Below are positions 9,714 to 20,195 of a DNA stretch of 23,438 nucleotides, in pieces. The DNA lies in contig ADNK01001321.1 in NCBI GenBank assembly GCA_000320545.1, forward strand, positions 1 through 23,438, read 5' to 3'. This DNA is from Bigelowiella natans CCMP2755 (taxonomy: Eukaryota; Cercozoa; Chlorarachniophyceae). The number at the start of each line of letters is the position of its first letter. Position 1 is the first letter of the stretch. The notes under the pieces are model-generated. The model was not told where the DNA came from. It did no database searches and saw only the letters and a program-made list of their open reading frames with translations. The position numbers and the translations under genes were made by a program.

Positions 9714-10831
9714 ATGGAAAAGAGACCGAGAACCCAACCCCCTCTAACAAAAAGGAACAAACCAAACAACCGAAAGCGAAAAAAGGACAGAGATGCCCCT
9801 GAGGAGGTCACCTCACAAAAACCGGTGAGCCGGTTCAGACAGGTAGAGAAGATGTTTACTGCTCCAGGCTTTGAACAGTGATATCAAACAGATCTTTGGA
9901 AACAACATTTCCAATTGGAAATTGATATTGCTTTGTTTATATTCCTGTTATCTTGATCAGTGCGATTGCCATCGTCCATCCCATTAGGTTACAAGATCTC
10001 ACAGGTATAAACCTCGCGACCCTCGCTTTGATGAAAACTGTGGGGAAGCGAAGCCGCATCTCTTCCAACAGGTTATTACGCAAATTTTTACAGCTGCAAT
10101 TTTATATTCTTGAAGTGTTAATGATTACATCATCCATTTTGTCAGGCCTACTCATTTATTGACGACATAAAAAATGAGGAGGAGCGTGAAATAACCAAGA
10201 TGATGAAGAAGGTCTATTTGTGTTTCGATATGTTCAGTTGAAATGCCTTAGTGTTATTGCTTTCAGTCTCGTTCCAAGAACACACAATCCAAGCTGCGCC
10301 AAGCGCTTGTAAAATACAAGCAGGAGAGGAAGTATTACGATCTAGAAAGGACAAAAAAATAAGACTACATCGATATAATCGAAAAACTGTGATGGTGTTC
10401 TCCTTTAGAAACATTCTTTTGTTTTTAAAACATTTTGCGAACACACTTCCTACACAAATATGAAACTAGAGTGTGTGTTCCTTTGATAGAATGAAGGAGA
10501 TGCAAGAGAAGCAACGGAAAGTCAAGTCGGAGTGGATAAAGAAGGAACGAGAACTCGTAGCGAAGGGAAAGAAGCCATTCTACTTGAAAAAGACGGAAGT
10601 GAAGCGAATTATGTTGGCCGAAAAATTCTTGACATTGAAAAAAGAAGGGCGTCTTGACAAGGTAGCATAGAGTTGCGATCTCACCGACATTAGAACGTAG
10701 TATGATATAGTGCTCATCGTTGATTCAATATTTCCTAGGCAATGGCGAAGAGAAGAAAAAAGAATGCAGCAAAAGATCATCGCTGGATGCCTCGAAAAGG
10801 CACTACATCAAGTGCACGAAAAAAAGAGTAA
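9714..10831 (+). CDS. RRP36: RRP36 homologue, rRNA-processing/90S pre-ribosome factor
   Basis: Six exons join in phase: 9714-9877, 10005-10071, 10146-10211, 10267-10331, 10490-10661 and 10739-10831, giving 208 residues. The family hallmarks occur in order: KPVSRFRQVE, the strongly conserved RDPRFD (PRDPRFDENCG), FIDDIKNEEERE, a charged coiled-coil segment, and GKKPFYLKKTEVKR followed by MLAEKF. It ends in AKRRKKNAAKDHRWMP, the basic tail motif (human RKRRRNAGKDRRHLP). RRP36 acts in early small-subunit rRNA processing in the nucleolus. The spacing from LRQAL to KKPFYLKK equals that of the human protein when the GTATTA donor after 10331 is used. The start is the first ATG in frame after a stop; the N-terminal 30 residues are basic and low in complexity, so the exact start is less sure. 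Confidence 0.93.
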
Positions 10832-11753
10832 AGAGATTCTGCTCTTGGCTGCGCAGGGCGACATGTTGCGATATCATTTTGGACTGAAGTAGACTTTGAA
10901 GATGATAGGAATACTTGTGAATCTCATATCGAATCTTGTGGACAACAATATGTAAAAATTTCCATAACCCTAATGTTGCAAATCAAATGATTGGGCATCG
11001 CCATCCAACTCTCTCACGGCGGAGAATGCTAACAAGCTAGATATAGACATCTTACTCTCTCTTTACACGTGCAGCAAAACTTGGCTTGCATAACGCAAAG
11101 CTAGCTTAACAATGTGTCGCTGGCGATCTCATTTACGTACGGCAATACTCTACGACATGCATGTAGCCTACACTTGCTTGCGCATGTGCGTGTTATTGTG
11201 GCAACTGATCGCCCTGCTAGCTAGCCTGTGATATGGAGCTGCAGACATGCATGTTATTGGCTAATGATAGATACGGGTGCATGCCAAAAAAACCACAAAC
11301 ATCGGTGTCGCACGCGGTGTCTGCTAAGGTGGCCAGGCAAATCGATGCAATTCTGCTGCAGATGTTCACGTTTTTCACTGCGGAGATGTGTAAAGACCCG
11401 CTGCACAGGACCAAAAAATGCAGGCGATGTAGCTTCCTACAACATATTCCATGATATGATTGGCTAAATATGCACATACCAATGTACTAGCCCAGCAATT
11501 TTTTTGTGGAGTACAAAGAAGGACGAACGGTGGTTTTAATAGTTTAGGCATTCATTGAGCACAAAGTTAATAATCATTCTTCATCATATGTTACATAGAT
11601 GTTGCACAGTTAAACAGCAAGCGCATGGCAACTGATATTAATGGCTTTAAAATTGGCCTCTTTCTCACTAGACTGGAGCCAAGCGCTCCCATTTGGGCTC
11701 ACTGGATGCTGCAGTGAGCTTCTCCCATCAACTAGTCTGGGAGAATCAGGTAT
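10832..11753. other. tail-to-tail spacer between RRP36 and the potassium channel
   Basis: No gene is supported in these 922 bases. Overlapping open frames on both strands at 11217-11477 look like chance frames. The sequence is rich in palindromic words (CATGCATG, GCTAGCTAGC at about 11216-11225, TTGCTTGCGCATG). It should hold both polyadenylation regions; TGTAA occurs near 10952 after RRP36. Confidence 0.5.
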
Positions 11754-13977
11754 CTATCCTCTATTCCTACGATCTTCACACCCATTGAAACGAGGGTTAA
11801 ATTTTCCTTTTAATTGGGGAAGTTTCTTTTCAAACCGGCTACCGGGACAATGCTCTTGTATGTTAGTAACATGTCTTATTGGCGAGATTTGTTCATCTGT
11901 CGATACACATGATGAATCTTTCTCAAAATTCATGTGAGCAGAGCGTTCAAACATGCCCATGGTCATGAACTTCGGATTAGATGCTTTCTCCGTCAATGAA
12001 CCTCCATGACGAAGCCACTGTTTTCTTATCCACAGTACGAATTCTTTCTGTGTGATCTCTCCGGTCTGGCTAGTATTCACGCGAAGGAATGCTTTTCGAA
12101 GAAGCAATGCAACGTTTTTCCCTTTCTTTGCGGCTGTAGATAGGAATTCTAAACTGTTAGCAAATGCAACAAACTCAGAAATATCGAGAGTTCCTGAGTT
12201 ATCGACGTCAAACTGTTGGAACTTGAGTCCAACCCACATCTCAAACTGATCAAGCTTGCCAGAGCCGTCAAAGTCCATTCGTTCGAAATGCTTTCGGGTG
12301 TCTAAGAGGAAGGAAGCTTCAATTTTCCCCAAACGCATCAATGACATCTGTAAGAATCCCGCCCAGTCGACTTCTGAATCGTTCATGACAGTTGCTTCCT
12401 TCAGTTTCCTTAGTTTATTCCGTAGATTTTCGCTAGTTATCATCTTAATTTCCTCGTCGGTAGGCAAATTTTCCATGATGATCTTTGAATCACGTTTCCG
12501 AAATCTGTTAGCGATAGCTGCTGCTGCCTGAAACTTCTCTGGTCTTGCAGCCTTTCTGATTTTCTCTTTGGTTTCCGAGCGCGAATTAGATCGTGTGAGA
12601 CCAGCAGCAACAGCGAAGAGAATGTATCCGTAGAAAGGAATACCGAATATCATCCAAAGAGTTAAACCAAAAACTATTGGGTCTTCTTTATTTGGATTGA
12701 TGACAGGAGGTTGTAGACCGGCGGTGGATAGAGCTCCGATACTGAAGTATAAAGCCTTCACGAATTGAAACTTCTCCACTTCCATTGCATATGCAACTCC
12801 GGAAAAAACAATAAGGATGAACAACACCGACACAGCCACAAGATTAAGTACAACACGTGGAAGATGACATGTCTTATTCTCCTTCCTTTTCAATTTTCCG
12901 AGCTTTTCTGCGGCCTCATTGGCCCTGTCGGCTTCTTCAAGAAGGTCTTCATGCCAGGATTTTGAGTTACTGATAAGCTTCTTCATGATTAGCGAGAGAA
13001 CGTATACGATAAACGATGATCCAATGAGTACATGAACTATTGTGTACAAGCGACTGCCGTCATTTGGCTCAATAATTGCCCCAAAGCCGACAGCCATTCC
13101 CGCCTGAATTGCGTAATAGAAGGAAGCCGTAAACGCCCAGCCGTTGTGTTGCATGTAGAATAATACTGCAGCAGCTACCCACACCATCCACACAATCGCA
13201 AACACAACGGCAGGAGACTGAAAAAAGTGCTTGACTTCGACAAAACGTGAGGAGTTGTTGTTTTGCGAAAACGACTTCTCCACTCCAAAAAGGCTAAGGT
13301 CGAGTCGACTGTTAACATTGTTCTCATTTGCCTCGAACTGCATCTTAATAATCTCGTAATCCCTGTTTCCAGTTGCCATCGTCCTTGCCATGAAGTTGCT
13401 TCGTAAATATGCTATCCCAACATCCGTTTCATCTGGAACTCCATCGAGGGCACATTTGGTAGTGACTTGGCAAGATTTTGTACTAGGCCGTATTGATCTC
13501 GTGCTTTGTTGGATAGGCTTTATATTATTTGGGGCGGAAAGTTGCGAATGAAATCCAACTCTGGGTTTTTCCTGAAGACGGGTTGCAATTTTTTTTCCTG
13601 AGCTGAGCTGTCCTTCGGAACCCTTCTCGCATATTGGAGCCATTTCAATCCGCTTTGCACATTCTGTATTTTTCCGATAAGCCTGAAGATGATTCAACCT
13701 TAATACGAACTCATAATTTTATAACTCTCACGTTGCTTACCTTCACGACTTGTAGTCTTACTGCAGATGAAGACCTACTTGCTTCCTTCTTGGATGGTGC
13801 AAGTGATCTTCCTTTTCCCATTGGGGAGACGGAGAGGGGCATTTCCGAGCCATTTGATGATCTATCTGTCTTCGCAGTGAGAATACTTTTTAAACTTTTT
13901 GCTGCATCTTCATTTTTTGAGGGAGCATCAGAAGGTCCCAGAACCCGACTCAACTGGAGCGAGGAATGCTCTAGCAT
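11754..13977 (-). CDS. tandem-pore-domain potassium channel with EF-hands
   Basis: Two exons, 13741-13977 and 11754-13682, are split by a 58-base GT-AG intron (GTAAGC to TCTTCAG). They give about 721 residues. The first 230 residues are polar and probably cytosolic. Two membrane-pore-membrane units follow. M1 is at about 238-256, the first filter AVGFG at about 276-280, and M2 at 294-312. M3 is at about 355-378, the second pore LSTAGLQ at about 397-403, and M4 at 415-438. The C-terminal region has two canonical EF-hand loops, DFDGSGKLDQFE (about 549-560) and DVDNSGTLDISE (about 571-582). A third, degenerate loop lies near 614. This suggests a calcium-gated two-pore channel. The second pore departs from the T-x-G-x-G filter. 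ATG 13977 is the first in frame; the frame is open further upstream to about 14067 but has no ATG. Confidence 0.92.
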
Positions 13978-14822
13978 GACCTTTAAGTATTGGCAGGCGA
14001 AGAGGTCACACCTTTTCTCTCCCACGGCTTCTTTATTCCGGGGGAACCCACACCTATTCGCTCCCACGGCTTCTCTGTCGGTAACTTAAAAGAAATATGT
14101 GAGAACCGAGAGACGATTTTGAACATAGTTGCATTACTGTTTTATGCTGTGATTTCTACTTGCGACTTAGTCGAACTGCCTGTTTCCTATTGGAAACCTG
14201 TCTTTCTCGTTCTTGATGCTGCAGAGACACGGTTAATTTAGATCTGAAATTTGACCTTTTTCCGAGGGACTGAGCGGGACGGTACGTTCCGACATTTCTC
14301 CTAGATCTACATGGATCTACATCGCCAAGAAAACCACAAAAAAAAGTAGTAACGCCACTCTCTCTCGCATCAAGGAGAACAACAACAATCCCGGTTACTA
14401 CCACAGGAATCATCGGGATTCTGCAATGAAACTCACACTTCACATTTTTACGACACAAATGTTGGAAGTCGGAGAAAGAACGAACAGTCGAGTCAAGAAT
14501 TTAGGTCTTCGGTCCTTGTCGTACTGATCCCTGCGATTTGCTTTTGTATCGCAGGATCAATCTGCGACAAACCATAAAGATTGTCGTAGCCCTGTAAAAC
14601 CCTATTTCGAAAAAAACAGCTCTCCTGTCCTCCTCCCGCACTGCACTCACAGAAAACCCAAACAGCTCACGAAGCTGAGAAGAAGAAGAACAAACCCCTC
14701 CCCCTTCTCCGAGGGCGTTTCCCGTGTGTTTCTGGAAGAGGCTATACGTACACGGTTGTTAAGAGAGAGACTTAGGCATTACATTTTAGGGTTGAACTCT
14801 TCCTTCCCCACAGAGCAGCAAG
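13978..14822. other. head-to-head promoter region of the channel and WDR92
   Basis: No gene is supported in these 845 bases. The minus-strand open frame at 14156-14458 has no domain or splice context. Near the channel start is a direct repeat, with TCCCACGGCTTCT at about 14020 and 14062. The centre holds the inverted repeat listed separately. A TGTCGTA element followed by CCTGTAAAACCC lies at 14582, 241 bases before the WDR92 ATG. Confidence 0.55.
14516..14570. promoter_or_regulatory. interrupted inverted repeat in the divergent promoter
   Basis: The left arm at 14516-14537 (TTGTCG, a four-base break, then GATCC-C-TGCGAT) pairs with the right arm at 14548-14570 (ATCGCAGGATC, a break, then CGACAA). 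The inner arms match over 12 base pairs with one bulged C, and the outer arms over 6. The loop is 10 bases. A further TTGTCG follows at 14581. It could be a hairpin or a two-site binding element for a dimeric regulator. Confidence 0.6.
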
Positions 14823-15926
14823 ATGGACGCAACAAATGCACCACAGCTCATAGAGTACGCAAATAAGGGCGTTAATTTTACGCCTTTCACCACCAGATGG
14901 ATCCCATGCAGGTTTTACGCTCTTTCCCTTCTTAGAATGCTTGATTGATTATTGGTGCAGTGGTCTTCTTGGCTGAGTGGTGTGTGGCAGTGCTAGAAGA
15001 AGAGGAGCGTGGATGTTATGCCATTAGTATAAGTACGAATCATGTGTATTATTTGCACATCAGCCCTCGTTTCGTCTGCCTCGGGACGAATCCGCGCAAC
15101 AAAGGAGCAATGGGAATATACGAGCTCAAAAAGGGAGAGCTGAAAGAGACGACAATGGTGTGTACAACCTAAGGAAATATGCCTGGGTTACATATGCGAA
15201 AACTAATGGTGAGGTCATACATCAATCTCCTCTCTTCTATCAACTGTGATGCTACCAGGTGACAACCCCCGCTGGCCTGAAGTGTGGGACATTCGGTGCA
15301 AGCTTTTTCGAAAAACGCCAACTTGCGACTGGAGACTACGCAGGGAAACTTAATATTTGGTCGGTGTATATCCCTCCACAGATGATGGCTTCCCAGCATA
15401 TAATAATCTATCTTCGAACGTTTCTTTTTCTAAATTTGAAAGGAATTTTGACATGCATTGCACGAGTTGTTGGTTTTTAATTTAATCCCCTCCTCTAATT
15501 AGGGACATGTCAAACCTTAAGAAAGCGGTGTACAGTGTAAAGGTACTGCAGTCATGTATGCGTGCATGTAGAAGCATCTTTGTACAACTACTGTTTCTCA
15601 TCGTGCATAATATTAAAAATCATGCGTACTAAGTTATAATATTTCCCCCCCTCCTTCAGGCTCACTCAAGTATTGTAAACTGCATCGATGGAGTGGGGGT
15701 ACGGCAACGATGCAGATGAATTAATTAGTATTCGTGCTCGTCTTCATCGTCTAATATGCGAACTTCCACTAATAACACTACAGGGATTAAATATTGGAGG
15801 GGGTGCTCCTGAAATTGTGACCGGCAGCCGCGACGGTACACCTGCATGCTACAACGAAGCTTAATAGCAATGTTCCTTTTTACAACACACTCATCGTCTT
15901 TGGCTGGATCTTGCTCCTTTCCCATT

Positions 15927-15975
<49 letters not shown>

Positions 15976-16760
15976 TCCGAGTAGTGCGTACACGCAACTC
16001 GTTCAGTACTCAATAGGTCTACAAACAGCACATAATTTAAGCAGCTCAACCCAAATACTATGACCCCCTTGATGAAATATAGTTTGATACCTACTTTGAA
16101 ATATACATGATTACTTACGCCACAATCTCCTTCTCTTCATCTTCTGTGATCTAACTTAGGATGTGTGCGGGTGTGGGATCCTCGACAAACGGCACCAGTA
16201 TGTTCCATCGAGCCTGCAAAGGTAAGAAGAGCTCATGGTGGTGATGGTGGTGGTGGTGGTTGCAAAGATAGTGTGATGACACACACACATACGCACATAC
16301 GCACATACGCACATACGCACATACGCACATACGCGCACGCACACGCACAAATATATCCTCAAAAGTGATGAGCATTGTAATAATCGGTTTCCTGCTGCAG
16401 GGAGAGGATCCTCGAGAGTGCTGGGCTGTAGCATTTGGAAACTCGTTTAAGTAAGAAGAAGAAGGAAAAACGATGACGATGATGATGGTGATGATGATGG
16501 TGGTGGTGCTGTGAAAATACCAGCCATCAATGCATCCATCGACACTGCTTTTCACCTGTGTGATAAGGCCATGAGCCAGGCCCCCCTCCTCCTCCTACTT
16601 CTCTTACTCCTAATTTTCTCCTCTTCTCATCATCTTCTTTCCAATTCTTCTCCCCCCCCAACCTTCTCTTTGGTAGTGACCATGAGAGGATGGTGGCATG
16701 CGGTTATGACAACGGTGACTTGAAGATGCTGGATCTTAGAGCACAGAAATTGGTAATTCA

Positions 16761-16791
<31 letters not shown>

Positions 16792-17142
16792 TGCGCGCGC
16801 GCGTGTGTGTTCAAAACCAAAGGCCATCATGTAGGATTATGGCCTTCTAGCTTCTATTACTCATTGTTAATATTGTTATTATTTGATGATGTTTGTCGTA
16901 TTATTATATAGGTGTGGGAGTGCAACGTGAACAATGGAATCGTAGACATACAATTCGACAGAAAGGTATCATCATCGCTACGCACTTCTGGTTCAATGTA
17001 CGAGGAATGATGCTGATAGCGGAATAGGAAGGATCAGAAGACAGCGAGAATAACCATAACAAAAACATTAACAACTTGCACGTTCTGCATCACATCGTCC
17101 TTCATGTAACTGCCTCTTCCTCCTGGGAAGTCATAAATACCG

Positions 17143-17177
<35 letters not shown>

Positions 17178-17350
17178 ATATGTTGCTACAGGACATTGAG
17201 ATGAATAAGCTCATCGTGACGACACTCGAGAGCCGATTTCGGATATTTGACCTACGCACTTACCACCCTGAAGAGGGCTATGCATCTCTTTTGAAAAAGG
17301 TATCTATCTGGAAGGGGAGGGGGGGGGGGCCTTCAAGTTGATTTGCTTTC

Positions 17351-17389
<39 letters not shown>

Positions 17390-17435
17390 GTTATTCCTCC
17401 TCCTTGTCCCCACCCTCTTCTCCTCTTGCTGTTAA

Positions 17436-17470
<35 letters not shown>

Positions 17471-17516
17471 GACGAGAATCATCTGATGTTGTGACTACTT
17501 GATTATCACCAACCCT

Positions 17517-17551
<35 letters not shown>

Positions 17552-18801
17552 AATAGTCTCATAAGTCTACAGTTTGGGTTGGCGCTCATCTACCTCAGGT
17601 AGTACTAGCGAAGCGAGCGGTGGTGGGGGGGGGGGGAGGGGAGAGATGATGGGAGGAGGACAAGGAGAGTGCTGAGAGAAAAAAAGAAGGAAGATGATCA
17701 AAGTGAGCAGACTGAGCTCGTTTTTATTTTTTCGTTGACATTGTGGTCTCTGCACAGAATAGAGAAGTTATGATGACACTTGGAGGAAATGGAACGCTAA
17801 ATCTCTGGAAATAGTACTATGAAACACCATCCAAATCCCCCCCCCCCCCACCCCTAGATGACTGCAAAATTCTGACCTTTCTAATGGGATGGCAATTTCT
17901 AGTAGTTTAATTTAATCATCATAGTTATGTGCGAGTACACATCATCATCATCATCATCATCATTGCTTTCCTTATCACTCTCGTTGCGTGATTATCTTCT
18001 CACCACCACTATTTGTGTGATTGACACATGATGATCATCGACAGCTGTTACCCTAGCAAGAGGAGAGAAGACGACGGCAAAGGCAATCCTAGAGGTAAAC
18101 AAGGGTAAACACCTGCTCATAGTCGTCTGTTTACTAAATATTCACAATAGCTCAATATCGTGTTGATGATGATAAGAACAACCTTCATCCCCGTGCATTT
18201 AAAAATGGTGTCGATAATGTAGCTTCCTTGTCGTAAGTAGCAGCCTGCGTGACACACACCTCGAGATCTTCATAGCATTATATCAGCATTTCCTAGCATC
18301 ATACCGATCATTTCTCCAGCCCGTCTCCCTCCCCCCCCTCTCATCTCCCAACGAAATTAACCCCCCATTATTGGTCCTCTTGTCATGTCAAAGTAGTGCG
18401 CCGTGATTGATGCGATTTTACGTCGGCTTTGTGCTGCTTTCCGCTATGAACACGCTACTGCTACTACTACTACTACTACTACTACTACTCCTACTTAGGT
18501 GTGGTTGGTAGTCTGGAGCTGCTCAACTCGAAAAGATTCTCTGAGCAACCCATTGTTTCCTTTGACTGGAGCATGGACAAGCCAGGTCTTGATGGTGGTG
18601 ATGGTGGTGATGGTGGTAGTAGTAGTAGTGCTGCTGGTGCTATTTTTGACAGAGGAGGTTGTTTAGATAGATATCGTAGAATAGTAATGCGAATTCCTCA
18701 CCGTATTCTCCTATTTATTTACCCACACAGGCCTGTGCTCGATGTGCTCGCTTGACCAACAAGTACGGGTGGCAATTGTAACAAAGCTGAATAAATTGTG
18801 A
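14823..18801 (+). CDS. WDR92: WDR92/DNAAF10 (Monad), dynein-assembly WD-repeat protein
   Basis: Sixteen exons join in phase: 14823-14911, 15064-15157, 15259-15359, 15503-15542, 15660-15698, 15784-15835, 16160-16221, 16401-16450, 16677-16752, 16912-16965, 17192-17299, 17557-17598, 17758-17813, 18045-18094, 18499-18585 and 18731-18801. They give 356 residues; human WDR92 has 357. Family signatures run end to end: FTTRWIPC, KCGTFGAS, LATGDYAGKLNIW, GGGAPEIVTGSRDG, VWDPRQTAPV, CWAVAFGN, ACGYDNGDLK, FDRKDIEMNKL, SHKSTVW, FDWSMDKPGLCSMCS and the terminal VAIVTKLNKL. WDR92 links the R2TP chaperone complex to the assembly of axonemal dynein arms in the cytoplasm. It is found mostly in organisms with motile cilia, which agrees with TMEM216 nearby. 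Exon 13 ends inside a codon (AAATA before GTACTAT); read without splicing it would meet TAG at once. Confidence 0.97.
15932..15970 (+). repeat. (TA)n microsatellite, WDR92 intron 6
   Basis: A TA run of about 39 bases lies in the 324-base intron between the SRDG exon and the VWDPRQ exon. Confidence 0.9.
16287..16334 (+). repeat. octamer tandem repeat (ACATACGC)6, WDR92 intron 7
   Basis: Six perfect head-to-tail copies of an 8-base unit that includes a CpG. They are preceded by a short CA run and followed by GCACGCACACGCAC. The unit looks like a CA microsatellite that was remodelled and then amplified. Confidence 0.93.
17142..17550 (+). repeat. cluster of microsatellites in WDR92 introns 10 and 11
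   Basis: Intron 10 holds (GTT)n at 17142-17177. Intron 11 holds (TG)n at 17352-17385 and two (CTA)n runs at about 17437-17470 and 17517-17550. The second CTA run ends six bases before exon 12. The coding exon 17192-17299 lies between the two groups. Confidence 0.9.
17940..18490 (+). repeat. microsatellites in WDR92 introns 13 and 14
   Basis: (CAT)n at 17940-17963 lies in intron 13. (CTA)n at about 18459-18490 lies in intron 14, about eight bases before exon 15. Confidence 0.88.
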
Positions 18802-19762
18802 ATTTATGATGCATGCAAAGTTGCGTTATCAGGGAAGAATGAAGAGATCCAAGACTAATATATTATATTATATTATGTTGTATGTAATCTAGCAGCTAGC
18901 AGACACTTTAATGAAATAGTGTCAATTATGCAGCGATGCAGAAAAACTGCATATACCTGCTGCGCTATATCGATCATTGTACCATGCTAGCATGCGCTAC
19001 CTAGCCTGCACGGCATCCTCGTCTTTATCATCTTCTTGCCCTAATATGAAGCGTTGTGTGCGTGGTAGTCTAGGTAGTACCCGTCCCGTTGGGGGGGGGG
19101 GGGGGGGGAACTAAGTAATTCGTATTCGTATTATTTCATAAGGATTTACCCATCCACCTCCTACAAAAGGAATCAATGTGCACGGCGCGTGCAGCGCATA
19201 GAGCTCGCACATAAAAGCGACATGCTTCATGGCATGCAGCTTCGAGTTTAAATTGTTTAGTACGTATATAGTATCACGTTGTCTATCATGCTAACTAACA
19301 AGCAACTTTACTTTGTTCAATGACGACGCTGAAAGACTAATAAGTCAAGCGTCGTACGTACTAGCAAGCTTGCTTTGATTCATAGCCATTTTTGGCCAAT
19401 CTAGCAATGTAAACGCCACGATTAGTGATTTAAATCGCGGGTACAGGTGTATAGAGATACACCTGCCTGATTATATAGATCCATCCAAATCTGGACTCAG
19501 TAGCTATTCGCAACATGCGAAGAGCTCGATCATAGGCGCAATATTAGCCATAGCGTGTACAACGAAAGTCGCTGGCTAGAAATGGCAGCAAAGCAGATTC
19601 GTTAGCACATATATGTACTGCTGCAATATATATGCTAAGAAGCAGAGCATCCTGACATGCACAATCTGGCTCAAAAACCATTGAATACTCGGAGTTTATC
19701 TCCTTGCAGAGCTCCATGGAAAGTACATGGTGCGTATCGCAGTCACAACCGTTTCCTCCACG
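18802..19762. other. tail-to-tail spacer between WDR92 and the OMA1-like gene
   Basis: No gene is supported in these 961 bases. A poly-G run of 18 lies at 19091-19108. The sequence is rich in CTAGC, GCATGC and GCAAGC words, like the other gene-tail spacers. TGTAA near 18884 may serve WDR92 polyadenylation. The plus-strand open frame at 19704-19889 is antisense to a better minus-strand exon. Confidence 0.5.
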
Positions 19763-19855
19763 CTATAATCTATCTGACGGTACTGCGCCTTTTAGCAACT
19801 CGAAGCCCATTATTTCGGCAATAACCCTTCCCAGAAGGCCTGCTGCTTCGAATGA
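19763..19855 (-). CDS. candidate last exon of the OMA1-like gene
   Basis: On the minus strand, after acceptor TTTGAATAG, 30 codons follow and end in TAG. The peptide includes FEAAGLLGRVIAEIMGFELL and ends VPSDRL. Its composition is protein-like. If the preceding exon (20226-20276) uses the GTGAAT donor after MRSFY, both sides are phase 0 and the join is in frame. The intervening 370 bases contain (TA)n and (CAT)n repeats, typical of introns here. The alternative is that the OMA1 frame reads on to its own TGA at 20196-20198 and this exon belongs to nothing. Confidence 0.45.
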   Translation of the reverse strand, partial: SFEAAGLLGRVIAEIMGFELLKGAVPSDRL

Positions 19856-19962
19856 CTATTCAAATGATAGAGCGGGGTTTTGCAAATAAATCAGATTCTT
19901 GCTGCTGCTATACACACCACATGCGTTGGTCGATCAATTCTGCTGCCATGGTTAATAAGGAA

Positions 19963-19963
<1 letters not shown>

Positions 19964-19995
<32 letters not shown>

Positions 19996-20079
19996 GACCG
20001 TATTCGTAGTACCTATGCTCCTCACAGTTGCAGAATTTCCTGTGTTCGACGCACACAACCAATAATTCAACCAGAAACT

Positions 20080-20114
<35 letters not shown>
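19964..20114 (+). repeat. (ATG)n and (TA)n microsatellites near the OMA1-like 3' end
   Basis: (ATG)n at 19964-19993 and (TA)n at about 20082-20114 lie between the two candidate terminal exons of the OMA1-like gene. Confidence 0.88.
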
Positions 20115-20119
<5 letters not shown>

Positions 20120-20195
20120 CCCCCCTATCTTCGCTTTTTTCCAAGTCTTTGTTCTCCTTCTCTCTTTCCTCCTATTTCTGTTCCTTCACCCATTT

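Noticed and set aside
10332-10489. Non-canonical GA-AG intron in RRP36 after DLER
   Set aside because: A canonical GTATTA donor upstream, after 10331, has the right phase and gives the same spacing as the human protein.
11217-11477. Open frames on both strands between RRP36 and the channel
   Set aside because: Mutually antisense, cysteine-rich by chance, with no recognisable family.
14156-14458. 100-codon minus-strand frame in the channel/WDR92 promoter
   Set aside because: No family resemblance; it overlaps promoter features and lacks splice links to the channel.
16287-16334. CRISPR-like or other array
   Set aside because: The unit is 8 bases with no spacers, in a eukaryotic intron; it is a simple tandem repeat.
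17758-17822. In-frame TAG stop within WDR92 after NLWK, suggesting a pseudogene or readthrough
   Set aside because: A GTACTA donor two bases into the codon joins to an exon at 18045 in the right phase and restores the family sequence (WKYCYPSKRR), so the stop is intronic.
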